A stretch of DNA of 64,000 nt from NCBI RefSeq assembly GCF_001411555.2, contig NC_049901.1, forward strand, positions 10,364,681 to 10,428,680. Direction: 5' to 3'. A program made the position numbers and the translations under genes. A model generated the notes under the pieces. It searched no databases. It was not told the DNA's origin and saw only the letters and a program-made list of their open reading frames with translations. Position 1 is the stretch's first letter, and each line of letters opens with the position of its first letter. The DNA comes from Juglans regia (lineage: Eukaryota > Streptophyta > Magnoliopsida > Fagales > Juglandaceae). Shown here one piece after another: positions 35,146 through 47,400 of this stretch.

Positions 35146-35210
35146 AATCTCAATCTCTAGCTTCCGTTGTTTAGCTAACTATCAGAATAATCTTCTATTT
35201 TGATCCGGCA
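35146..35210 (+). repeat. End of the 5' LTR of element 3
   Basis: TCTAGCTTCCGTTGTTTAGC to TTGATCCGGCA matches the end of the LTR at 39551-39975. The upstream part is replaced by the hAT-like sequence. A primer-like TTAGTCGGCATTGGAGTTG follows. Confidence 0.7.
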
Positions 35211-35263
35211 TTAGTCGGCATTGGAGTTGTACGTTGTCCTCGGGTGATTTATCGTCAGTTTGC

Positions 35264-38200
35264 ATGGCTGGTGGTAGAGGTTGTGGTCGACGTGGACAGG
35301 TTCCGAATAAGGAAGTCCCTCCCCGCGATCGTAACATAAAGGATGCAATGGTTGCAGATTTGAAAAGACAAAAACCATACTTATCCCAGAGTCTAGAGGC
35401 ACAAAACCTAGATGGTCAAACTTATGATCAAGAGTCTGAATCCAATTTCGAAAACCCGTATCACAACCGTGCTCTATTTTGGGAGCACTGTGGTTGGGAG
35501 GAGCGTCATGGGGACCTTGGTTTTAGAGTGGATCTACCCAAGTTTTTTGGTACGTTACAGCTTGAAGGGTTCATTGATTGGTTGAATGAAGTGGAGCGGA
35601 TTTTTGATTAGAAGGATGTCCCAGATTGTGTCAAAGTGAAACTGGTCGCCATCAAACTCAAGGGCAGAGCATCTGCGTGGTGGGAGCAGTTGGGGCGATC
35701 ACAAGACGGGCAGGGCAAGACTAATATTACTAATTGAGAGAAGATGAAGGGCCATTTCCTTCCTTTTGGCTACACTCAAACTCTGTTTCAACGACTTCAC
35801 TCGTTGAGGCAGGGCACGAGATTGGTTGATGATTATACAGAAGAGTTTTATCAATTGATAGCCCGAAATGATCTATTTGAGACAGAAGAGTAGATGGTGG
35901 CACGATATTTGGGTGGATTACGACAGTCCTTGCAGGATGTCCTCAGCTTTCACACACTGTGGACAGTTTCTGAATCATATCAGTGTGCCATCGTCGTGAA
36001 GAAGCAGCAAAATAGGAGGCCAGTGATCAGAAGCAATCAAAGCAGCTGAGAAGTTCACCCTTAAGAACCTCGTCCCTTCCAGCAACCACCACAAGGTCAG
36101 AGTTCTAACTCTAATATTAGATGTTTCAGATGTGGTGAGTAGGGGCATAGAGTGGCTAAGTGCAGGAAGCCTGCTAATCAGAAAGGCAAAAATCTCTTGA
36201 TTGAGGAAGACGTGGGAGAAGATACTGGGGAGATTGGAGAACTTGTTTATGATGATGATGAGGATGGAGACATGTTGTATGCTGATGGCCATGAGACCTT
36301 GGTCGTTCCCAAGAGTCTACTAACTCCCAAGAGTGATTCAGGAGACGATTGGTTGTGAACCAATATTTTCACATGACTTGCATAGTTGTCGATCGTCATC
36401 CCAAGCCGTGCAAATTTTCGTGGTTGAATTGGCAGAAAATATTTTGATAATGCATGGTGTGAGGTCGCATCTATGGATGCTTGTCATATATTGTTAGATA
36501 GGCCTTGGCAATATGATCACAATGTTATTCACGACTGGCAGAAAAATACATATTCCCTTAGTATCAAAGGGAAGAAGATTGTGTTGGCACCTCATCATGA
36601 AGGAACCACTCTTACCCCAGTAGCCATTAGTACTAACCTGATTTCCATGTTCAGGTTTCTAGAGTAGATTGAGCGTGAAGATGTGATTTATGCCCTGCTA
36701 CGTTGTGGGAATAGTGAAGCAGACGTGAGTTCAAATTTACCAGTAGAGGTGCAACAACTGCTAGTAGAGTTTTTTGACCTAATGCCAGAAGATCTTCCTC
36801 CTGGGCTGCTGCCTATAAGGGATATTAAGCATCAAATCGACATTGTTCCGGGGTTGAGTTTGCCAAATTGACCTGCGTATCACCTCAATCCTAAGGAATC
36901 TGAAGAGTTGCAGCGTCAGGGTGGTGGAGTTATTAGAGTGGGGCTACATCCGTCAAAGCATGAGCCCATGTGCAGTCCCTGCCTTGTTGGTACCAAAGAA
37001 AGATGGTTTCTGGCGTATGTGTGTTGACAGCAGAGCAATCAACAAAATCACAGTGAAGTACAAGTTTCCCATTCCGCGCCTGAATGATATGTTGGATCAA
37101 TTGTCTGGTTCTAAGATCTTCTAAAAAATTGACCTTAAAAGCGGATACCACCAGATCAGGATAAGGCTTGGAGATGAGTGGAAGACGACGTTTAAGACGT
37201 TGCCTGGGTTGTATGAATGGATGGTCATGCCTTTTGGGCTGTCCAATGCGCCCAGTACATTCATGAGGTTTATGCATAAGGTTTTATGGCCCTTTATGGA
37301 GAAATTTGTTGTAGGTTACTTCTATGATATCCTCATTTATAATCCAACATAGGCGTCACACTTTGATAATCTCTGAGTTGTTTTTGATATGTTGAGAATG
37401 GAGCGTCTGTTCATCAATCAGAAGAAGTGTTATTTCTTCACTACTTCTGTAACTTTTCTTTGTTTTGTTGTGTCTACTGATGATGTTCATGCATATTAGT
37501 CAAAGATAGACGCGGTCTTGGAGTGGGGCAAACCTAAGACCTTGCACAGTATCAGGAGTTTCCATGGATTGTCATCCTTTTACCATCGGTTCATCAGAGA
37601 TTTCAGCACTTTGATTGTCTCTATCACATAGTGCCTCAAGGGGTGTGACTTCCAGTGGTCTGAGGAGGCAAAGGCCAGTTTTCAACTAGTTAAGCCGAAG
37701 ATGACAGAGGCACCAGTCTTAGCACTTCTAGATTTTGATAAGGTGTTCGAAGTAAATTGTGATGCATCTAGGGTTGGCATTGGTGGTGTTTTGAGTTAGG
37801 AGGGGTCGCTGATAGCCTTTTTCAGTGAGAAGCTGTCAGGGTCGAAAATAATTATTCTACTTATGATCTAGAGTTCTATGCTATAGTTCAGTCCCTAAAG
37901 CATTGGCGTCACTACCTAGTACAGAGGGAGTTCATTCTTGTCATTGACCACGAGGCCTTGAAGTACATCAATGGCCAGCACAAGTTGAGCATGCGGCATG
38001 CTAAGTGGGTAGCATACTTGCAGGAGTTCACATTTTCCCTAGGGCACCAATCGGGAAGCTTGAACCGAGTTGCAGACGCATTAAACCATTGAGTTGCACT
38101 CCTCACCATCATTAGTACTAGAGTGGAGATCTTTAACACTTTCAAGGATTTGTATGCCGAAGATCCGTCCTTTGGAAAGATTCTTAAGGAAGTAATTGAG

Positions 38201-39428
38201 GGAAGGCAAAGTGATTTTCTCTTGCACGACGGATTTTTATTCCATTGTCTACAATTGTGTATCCCAGATTGTTCCTTGAGAGAGTACATTATATGAGAAT
38301 TGCATGGCGAGGGGCACTTTGGGCGAGAAAAGACTTAGGATTTAATCGCCACAAATTACTATTGGCCTAGTTGACCAATGACGTGGCACGATATGTGGCG
38401 AGATGTTTAATGTGCCAGAGAGCGAAGGGAACTCTCACCAATGCTGAACTTTACACTCTATTACCTATACCTGATGGTCCGTGGCTTGACGTCAGTATGA
38501 ATTTTGTCTTAGGCTTTCCCAGGACCCAACGCGCCATGGATTTAATTTTCGTTGTGGTCGATCGATTTTCTAAGATGGCCCATTTTGTAGCTTGCAAAAA
38601 GACCATGGATGCCACTCGGATTGCCCACCTTTATTTCAAGGAGATTGCTCGCTTGCATGGTGTTCCTCGATCTATCACCTCAGTCCGAAATACGAAGTTT
38701 ATGAGTAATTTCTGGAAGAGTTTGTGGGAAAAGCTCGAAACGAAGCTAAACTTTAGTAGTGCTTATCACCCCCAAACAAATGGGCAAACCGAGGTGGTGA
38801 ATCGAAATTTGGGCAACCTCTTGAGAAGTTTGACGGGTACTAAGCCAAAACAGTGAGACCTCGCCTTATCATAGACGGAGTTTGCATACAACCAATCCAA
38901 GAATCAGACTACCCAATTGAGTCCATTTGAAGTTGTGTATGGTCAGAATATGTTGGGCGTCCTTGATTTTGTCCCTATCCCACGAATTGGTCACTTGAAC
39001 ATTAAGGCCGAGGAGATGGCAGAGCAACTTTGGGGAGTACATGACCAAGTCAAACAAGAAATTCAGGCGAGCAATGCAAAGTACAAGGTTCACGCCAACA
39101 CCTGTCGCCGTCAGATACTTTTTGAGGTTGGTGATCTTGTTTGGCTGTACTAACCCGTGATCCTTTTTTTGTTGGCGAGTACAACAAATTGAAAGATAGG
39201 AAGATTGGACCTTGTGAAGTTCTCCAAAAGATCAATTACAATGCATATAGACTACGTCTTCCTAGTCATATGAGAACTTCGGATGTGTTCAACGTCAAAC
39301 ACCTCAGCCCCTGCTTTGTCGACGATGGCGTGAACTCGAAGGCTAGTTCTTTCCAACTCGAGGAGGTTAATGCCAGGGGATCTGAGTTTGAATTCGTGGC
39401 CGATGTGACCAGCACAAAACTGGCGTGA
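35264..39428 (+). pseudogene. Gag-Pol of element 3, heavily degraded
   Basis: Fragments in order. Gag from 35264 (MAGGRGCGRRG) with a TAG at 35609; knuckle near 36122 interrupted by a stop (CFRCGE then GHRVAKC); protease-RT linker at 36683-36871; reverse transcriptase 36921-37480 with the active site reading GYFYDIL instead of YFDD; RNase H about 37750-38060; integrase 38371-38870. In integrase the first Asp is Asn (SMNFVLGFP) and the second is Val (ITSVRNTKF); only the Glu motif GQTEVVNR survives. A frameshift near 39150 precedes the C-terminal piece ending at 39428. At least ten stops. It resembles element 2 more than element 1 in the RT and integrase words. Non-functional. Confidence 0.88.
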
Positions 39429-39439
39429 AGAGATAAGGA

Positions 39440-39545
39440 ATTGGGAGAGGAGCGGCAGATTTGGGCGAGGAGACTTATCCCTTGGATGGGTGAGGAGACT
39501 TATCCCTTGATTGGGCAAGGTGATTTATCTCTTGGTTGGACAAGG
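39440..39545 (+). repeat. Short tandem repeat before the element 3 LTR
   Basis: GGCGAGGAGACTTATCCCTT, GGTGAGGAGACTTATCCCTT and GGCAAGGTGATTTATCTCTT are three successive copies about 27-30 bp apart. The last GGACAAGGAGAAG may serve as a polypurine tract. Confidence 0.7.
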
Positions 39546-39550
39546 AGAAG

Positions 39551-39975
39551 TGGCGACATCCTTATTTTAACTATAACTTTGGCTACAGGTGTCAGAATCA
39601 CAGATATGACCTCAATCTGGAAAGCTCTCTTTGGTGCGCACGTCGTGATTACCATGCTTCGCCTGGCAGGCTCCTTGTCGACCCCAAAATCATCCATTTT
39701 TACCTCTAAAATGTCAACTTTAGTCAACTCTATCATTTTTGGTTAATTTTCTATTATGGTAATGTTTATCTTTAGTAACAATTTTATTTCAGATTTTTAG
39801 GGTAGATCTTAGTCATAATTATTTTATTCCGTATTTTATTGTTTAGCCTGTGGGCTTTAGAAATGAGGATTGATTTATTTTATATTAAAACCTTAATCTC
39901 AAAGTTTCTCAATCTCAATCCCTAGCTTCCGTTGTTTAGCTAGCCATCAAAATAATCTTCTATTATGATCCAGCG
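39551..39975 (+). repeat. LTR of element 3
   Basis: Starts TGGCGACATCC after a purine-rich GGACAAGGAGAAG and ends GATCCAGCG (CA decayed to CG). It is followed by TTAGTAGGCATCAGAGCTGT, a primer-like site. About 425 bp. Confidence 0.6.
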
Positions 39976-40870
39976 TTAGTAGGCATCAGAGCTGTAGCAT
40001 TTTCTTGGGGTGAATTATTGCTATTTTGCATCGCTGGTGGTAAAGATCGTGGTCGACGTGGATAGGTTCCGAATGAGGAAGTCCCTCCCCGCGATCGTAA
40101 CATATAGGACGCGATGATTGCAGATTTGCAGAGGCAAATAACAGACTTATCCCAATGTCTAGATGCGCAAAACCTGGATGGTACAACTTATGATCAAGAG
40201 TCTGAATTCAGTTTTGAAAACCTCTATCATAATCGTGCTCTAATATGGGAGCACCGTGGTCGGGAGGAGTATCATGGGGACCTTAGTTTCAGAATGGATC
40301 TGCCCGAGTTTTCTGGTACGTTACAAGCTGAAGGGTTTATTGATTGGTTGAATGAAGTGGAGCATATATTTTACTATAAGGAAGTCCCAGATTGTGTCGA
40401 AGTGAAACTGGTCGCCATCAAACTCAAGGGCAGAGCATCAGCGTGGTGGGTGCAGTTGAGGTGATCATGAGACAAGCAGGGCAAGACCAAGATTACTAAT
40501 TGGGAGAAGAAGAAGAAGAAGATGAAGGGCCACTTCCTTCCTTTTGGTTACACTGAAACTCTGTTTCAGTGACTTCACTTGTTGAGGCAAGGCATGAGAT
40601 CGGTTGATGATTACATAGAAACATTCTATCAATTAATAGCCTAGAATGATATATCTGACACAGAATAGCAGATGGCGGCGCAGTATTTGGGTGGATTATG
40701 GCAGTCCCTGCAGGATGTCCTCAACCTTCACTCGTTGTGGACAGTTTCTAAAGCATACCAGCGTCCATTCGTCGTGGAGAAACAGCAGAACAGGAAGCTA
40801 GTGATAAGAAGTGATTAAAGCAACCGAACAGTTCTCCCTCAAGAACCTCGTCCCGCCAAGCAACCAGAAG
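39976..40870 (+). pseudogene. Second partial gag region of element 3 type
   Basis: Repeats the element 3 leader and gag start (GGTCGACGTGGATAGG has a stop where the first copy has GGACAGG). The longest open part is 40114-40464 (116 codons, YDQESEF to SAWWVQLR). Several stops follow. It ends before the CCHC knuckle and runs into an LTR end at 40875. No pol. Confidence 0.8.
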
Positions 40871-40874
40871 GCCA

Positions 40875-40898
40875 ATAATCTTCTATTCTGATCCGACA
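40875..40898 (+). repeat. LTR end fragment of element 3 type
   Basis: AATCTTCTATTCTGATCCGACA matches the last bases of the element 3 LTR. It directly follows the truncated second gag. Confidence 0.6.
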
Positions 40899-43629
40899 TC
40901 ACAATAGAGTCATTGTAACAGCTCGATAGAAATTCACTGGTAGAATTTCTATTGACTTTAGGAACCTCGTGAAAACTCCTAAGTTTTTACGAATCGACCA
41001 ATCGCGCAGGTTTTAGTTTGTCAACATAATCAGTCTTATCACTCATTATGGTGCTAGAAATATGTGTTTAATTATTGGAGGTAGTTAGAAGTGTCAGAAT
41101 ACGTTATAGTCTACGCCATTTGACTCAGTTGATTATTTAAGATTTTATGGCGCAATAGCCAATTTTCATAATTCCGGACGAAACGCTTGTTCGAAATTGT
41201 GAAATTATTTTTAGGGGCACTTCGGGGTTGAATTTCGGTAAACGATTTCACTATAGGTTAATATGAATATTTATAATTTTTCAGTACTAAGTTTAATATC
41301 CATTTTTTGGAGTGAATGGTAACCTTGATAAGCGCATCCAGTGCAGTATTTTCCAAATCACAGTGTGGAATGTCCAAATTAGGTTAGAGAAGTTTTATTT
41401 GGACACTTGGCAAGATCTTCGCCACACATAGTGAATGGTATTAGACACTTGGTACAAAGAGGAACCATTAGATAGATTTATGAGGAAATCAAGGTGTGAG
41501 ATCATGCCACTTAAGTAAAGTTTTGTTTCATTTGATCAACCAAATTGTGCCAGACCAAAGAACGTTTCAATCCTAGCGAAACCCTAAATGGTTGGAATCC
41601 AATTGAAACTCCAAAAGTTTGGTTGAAATCGAAACCCTAAACAGTTTCCCAAACCCTAAAGTTGGCCTCCAAACCCTTTCTAACCCGATTTCTAGCATTG
41701 TGTTTAATCACTTGATTAAATCACATCCACAAGCTATTAATTAATCAAATCTTTGTTATGACATCATTATCCAACCTTTTAAACCTTGAAAATTTGATTA
41801 GACCAAGAAAAAATAGTTTTTGGCTTGATAGCATCTCAAACCCCAACCAAACTCCCTTTAAACCCCAAATTGAAGCCCAATTGGTTGAGGCCCACCAAGG
41901 CCCACGAATTTGGCCACCTTGACAAAGCTTCTTGAAGAAGTTTTCTCCCCCACATGGCAGACCATCCACTGCCATTGGCTACACCCAATAGTGCCTTGAT
42001 GTGAAGGGGAAATCCACTCCATCAACCTCTATCTCTTACAGCTGCTGCAGGCAGTCCTTGCCCCTCACTATTCTCCACTTTATGTCACATAGCCAACTCC
42101 AATCAAGGGTCATTCAAGCCCAAAACTTCCCCCTCCAGGAATTTAAAGTCATGCAAGGCACATTGTATTCCATTTTATCACTTCTTTAGCCCGTTCTTAG
42201 ATAGACTCAAAAGAGCTCTCTCGGGCAGATTTCTGGGTCTTATTGCATGGAGATTTTAGACCACTTGTAAGTATTTTCTCGCGATGACTCATTGATAAAA
42301 GTTGTTCATCTTTGAGTGTAGTTTCCTTGGAAAGGTAATTCTGGGCTTGAAACTGGAGAGTATGTTATGTTTTGAAATTTTTGACCAAGTTAATGGACAT
42401 ATCTTGGTCCGAAAATTTTATGGAGTGTTGTTAGCATGTGTTTATGAATGTTCATTGAGGTTTTGTTGCATGGATAAAGCTTTTGATGATATATTTTCTT
42501 AGATTTAGAAACTTGAAAATTAGAAGTGGAAACACACTTTTTGTTTTGGGAAAATTTGAATATTTCATGGTTTGATCTTTTTTCAAAGGATTTTGATATT
42601 TTTATATGATGATATTAAGCCTCTTATATACATGTTAGGATATTATTTTGAAGATATTTAGTATTATTTTTAAAGATATGATTTTTCTATGCAAGAGGAT
42701 TTCGGTTCAGCCTAAGATTTGATGTTTTTGGGTTAGATCCATGTTTATTGCGTTTTAGCCATGTGATTTTAAGTTTGATGGTTGGATCTTTTTTATGACA
42801 CATTTTTAAACGATGAGATGTTTTAGTTTGAAGATCACATGTCTTTAAGCCATGGATCAAGAGATTAATCAAAGTTACTTGAGAGAAAAGTTTATGTTTT
42901 TGGACCAAGTGTAAAACCAAAAAACTCCAAGTGTTATTTTGTGATTTTGGTGACTTTTATTTGATGATTTAAAGCATGGTTGATCTTAGAATGATGTTAT
43001 GAATATGTTAGAAGTAAGATTTGATTTTTTTGGAATTCTTGGAGATTTTTTATTAAGGTCAAAACTTGTGATTTAAGGATTTACTTTTTGTTAAAAAGTT
43101 TGGGTCTTTTTACAAAAAGTTTGGTGTTGATGATTAGCTTTTATTAATGGATATTTTAAGTGTATTTTTAAACTTAGGATAGGAAGATCCTTATTACAAA
43201 ATTTTGGTTTAATCATGGGTTTTGGAGATGGAAGAAATTGCAAACAAAATAAGAGAAATGACCTATGAATGTTTTGGCCATAGTGAGTTTTTCATTGTTG
43301 TGAATGTTTTAAATTTTTCTGAGTTTATATTTGAGTCTAGGATAAAATTTACATGAGGAATGTAAATTTTGGTAATTTTTGGAGTTAGGATGTAAAATCC
43401 TTAAGTTAGGGGCAAAATGGTCATTTTTCACATGTAGATGGTAAAATGATAATTTTACTCTAAGTTGCCTCTTTTCACATTTCTAATTGTTAGTAATTAA
43501 ATTTTTAACTTTTAGAATACCCTCTTACAGTTCCTCGTATTTCGCGCTTTATATTTGTAGAACGCGATGATCGAGGTAAGTTAGCCCTTAACTTACTATC
43601 AATTTACTATATATGTGTGATGGGTAAGA

Positions 43630-44000
43630 GAACTACAGTTTATGCTTGTATGTTGTTATATATGCCATGTCATCACATGTTTATCTATTACACGAATTAT
43701 TCTGTCATGAAATACTTATCTGTTACATAATATATTCTATCTCATGTTACTATTTGTTGCAAGTATGTCACATTGCGTATGCTATCTATTACATGTATGT
43801 CATGTCACGTAATACTCACTGTCACATGTTATGCTATGTTACAAAATGTTGTCTGTTATATATTATGCCATGTTACAAAATATTGTCTGTTACATGTATG
43901 ACATGTTATGAATTGTTGTCTGTTACATTTATGTCTCAAAGTATGTCATGTTTGTCGTCTTACGTTCATGTCACATCACGTTACAAAATGTCATGTATGC
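43630..44000. repeat. ATGTTACATG-type low-complexity tract in LTR A
   Basis: Irregular repeats of CATGT, TGTTACAT and GTCTGTTAC. Inverted counterparts in LTR B at 45840-46290, and related CATAACATGAACTTGAAACA repeats at 44990-45320 and 49150-49540. Confidence 0.6.
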
Positions 44001-44214
44001 CAGTTAAGTTATTCATGTCAATCACGATCCTAAGAGTTAGGATAGGGTAATATCCTAGTGAAACTCTTTTGTTCACGCTGAAGTGTTTAAATAGATGTGA
44101 AATTTCCTGATTTGACGAAATACAGTCAACAGGTTGTGAATGGAGTCTAACTAGCTGGTCACCGGAGAACGCTAGACACTAAAGACGATGGAGCCACACT
44201 TTATGTTACGTGTG

Positions 44215-44345
44215 TCCACAGCAAGTGTGGCACAAACAATTCATGGGGCCACAACAACTGTGGAGCATACACTATGTGAGACACATCAATTGTGATATGT
44301 AGAATACATGGGGCCACAACAACTGTGGAGTACTTATTAACGCAC
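44215..44345. repeat. Repeats of GGGGCCACAACAACTGTGG
   Basis: Two copies of the 19-bp word about 70 bp apart. LTR B carries three to four diverged inverted copies at 45478-45625 (for example CTCCACAGTTGTTGTGACCC). Confidence 0.65.
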
Positions 44346-44423
44346 TTACAGCTGGTGTAGACACCTGTGTTGTGATGTTGTAATCGGTAGGGACACACGA
44401 CTCAAAGGGACCCGTGTAGCACC

Positions 44424-47400
44424 TGTGACGCCCCCAAATTTTGCTTGGGATCAGACGGACATTTGAAGCGTCGAGACATGCAACACAAGGTTACTTGCCT
44501 CCGTTCATGACATATAAGATGCAATGTTCCTAACATGCATCTAGCATTATGCAATATTCGCAGTAGATAATAAATTTTTTTCTTTCTTTTTTCTTTAGCA
44601 ATACCATGCACCAAACTGAAATATCCCAAATACTTAAAACATACTTCATATTTAACGACATACTAAACAACTAAGATCACAATAATAGTCCATAAGGTTG
44701 TGATCAAAAGAGTGTTGGAGATTGAACTCCACAAATACAAGTAGTAATCTGAGGTAACTACTGTACTACCATCTACATCGCACCATCGCTTAGTCGACCG
44801 TTTCCAGTTGGTCGATTCCCGGTTCTCATTCAGATCCTATAACAAAATCTATCATTCGGGGGGAATGGTAGTTGGGACTACCACAGTGAGATTTGATTAC
44901 AAATCTCAGCAAGTTAATAGAAAACTTCCACACATGTTAATGATGCATGCATGGCAGTAAAAGCATGAATGCATAATCAAATCAGAAGTAATCATAGCAT
45001 AACTTGACATACAACATAACATAACTGACATAACTTAAACTGAAATTGTAGCTTAGCATGAACGTGACTTGAAACATAACATGGACTTGAAACATAGCAT
45101 GAACGTGAATTTGAAATATAACATGGACTTGAAACATAACATAAACATGAACATGCATAATTTGAACATGAACTTGAGCATGACATAACATAAATGTGAA
45201 CCTGGAACATAACGTAAACATGAACATAACATAACATGAACTTGAAACATATTTTTGTCTCATGGGATTACCATGATTGCGTGAACGTAAACTTGAACAT
45301 AACATAACGTGACACATGACTTGAACGTGAAATGCATGAATTTGGAATCTTTTTCAATAGACTTAATCATAAAGTGACCATATGGGTGCTACATAGGTCC
45401 CCTTGAGCCGTGTGTCCCTACCGATTACCGCATTACATCACAGGTTTTTATACCAGCTGTGAGTGCGTTAATACGTACTCCACAGTTATTGTGGCCCCAC
45501 GTATTCTACGTGTCACAATTGCTGTGTCTCACGTAGTGTATGCTCCACAGTTGTTGTGACCCCATACTTCATGCTCCATAGTTGTTATGGTCCCATGACT
45601 TATTTGTTTGTGCCATACTTGCTGTGGACACACGTAACATAAAGTGTGGCTCCATCGGCGTTAGTGTCTGGCGCGCTCCGGTGACCAGCTTATTAGGCCC
45701 CATTCGCAACCTGTTGATTGTACTTCATCAACCCAGAAAATTTCACACCTATTTAGACACTCCAGCGTGAACAAAGGAGTTTCACTAGGATATTACCCCA
45801 TCCTAGCGCTTAGGGTCGTGATTGACATGAATAACTTAACTGGCATACATGACATTTCGTAACGTGACGTAACATGAACGTGACATAAAAGACAGAAGTC
45901 CTGACGTAGTATAACGTGACATGAATGCAAGACGACAGACATGACATACTTCAAGACATAAATGTAACAGAGAACATTTAATAATATGCTATACATGTAA
46001 CATGCAACATTTCGTAACATGACATACCATATAACAGACAACATTTCGTAACATGACATTCCATATAACAGACAACATTTCTTAACATGGCGTAACATGT
46101 AACAGTGAATATTACGTGACATGAAATACATGTAACATATGGCATACTTAACTTAACATGACATACTTGCAATGTATAGCAATACGTGACAGAATATCTT
46201 GTGTAACAGATGAATAATTCATGACAGAATAAATTCTGTGTAACAGATAAATATGTAATGACTTGGCATGACACATATGATAACATGCATACATACAATT
46301 TAGTTACCTTACTTATCACTCATATACATTAAACTGATAGTAAGTTAAAAGCTAACTTATCTCAATCGTCTCGTCCTATGAGTGTAAAGCGCGAAACACG
46401 AGGAACTGTAAGAGGGCATTCTAAAAGTTAGAAATTAATTACTAACAATTAGAAAAGTGAAGAGGGACAACTTAGAGTAAAATTATAATTTTACCCTCTA
46501 CATGTGGGATAATAACCATTTTACCCCTAACTTAAAGATTTCACATCCTAACTTCAAAAATTACAAAAATTTACATTTCTCATGTAAATTTTGTCCGAGA
46601 CTCAAATAAAAACTCGAAAAAATTTAAAATCAATCACAACTGTGGAAAACTCACAATGGCCGAAACATACATAAGCCATTTCTCTTGATTTTGGTTGCAA
46701 TTTCTTCCATCTTCAAAACCTATGATTGAACCAAACTTTTGTAACAAGAATCTTCCTATCCTAAGTTTAAAAATACACTTAAAATATCCATTAAGAAAAG
46801 CTAATCATCAATACCAAACTTTTTGTAAAAAGACCCAAACTTTTTAATAAAAAGTAAACCCTTAAGTCACAAGTTTTGACCTTAATAAAAACATCTCCAA
46901 AAATTTTAAAAAATCAAATCTTACTTATAACATATTCATAACATCATCCTAAGATCAACCATGCTTTAAATCATCAAACAAAATCCACCAAAAATCACAA
47001 AACAACATTTGGAGTTTTTGGTTTTGAACTTAGTCCAAAATAGAAACTTTTCTTTCCACTAACTTTGATCAAATTCTTGATCCATGGCTTATACACTTGT
47101 GATCTTCAAACTAAAACATCTCATGGTTTAAAAATGTGTCCTAAAGAAGATCCAGCCATCAAATTTAAAATCACATGGCTAAAACTCAATAAAACATGGA
47201 TCTAACCCAAAAACATCATATCTTAGGCAAAAACCGAAATCCTCTTGCATAGAAAATTATATCTTTAAAACTAATACTAAATATCTTTGAAATATCATCC
47301 TAACATGTATATAAGAGGTTTAGTATCATCATATAAAAATATCAAAGCCTTTGGAATAAGATTAAACCACGAAATATTCAAAACTTCATAAAACAAAAAC

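Larger units (their letters stand above)
35146..40898 (+). mobile_element. Decayed Ty3/gypsy element 3 with a second partial internal region
   Basis: Order: LTR end (35146-35210), primer-like site, internal region to 39550, LTR (39551-39975), primer-like site, second gag region to about 40870, LTR end fragment (40875-40898). All on the plus strand. Many stops and lost catalytic residues show long decay. The shared middle LTR suggests a tandem formed by recombination between copies. Confidence 0.8.

Noticed and set aside
41745..41975. Frames shared by LTR A and LTR B (also 47973-48251)
   Set aside because: They look conserved only because the two LTRs are homologous; lengths and reading differ, no known domain.
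43646..44050. 134-codon frame in LTR A (and inverted counterparts at 45793-46319)
   Set aside because: Made by CATGT/TGTTAC low-complexity sequence; the inverted copies do not conserve it as a protein.
44982..45317. 111-codon minus-strand frame rich in Cys, His, Val and Met
   Set aside because: Product of repeated CATAACATGAACTTGAAA words; not a zinc protein.
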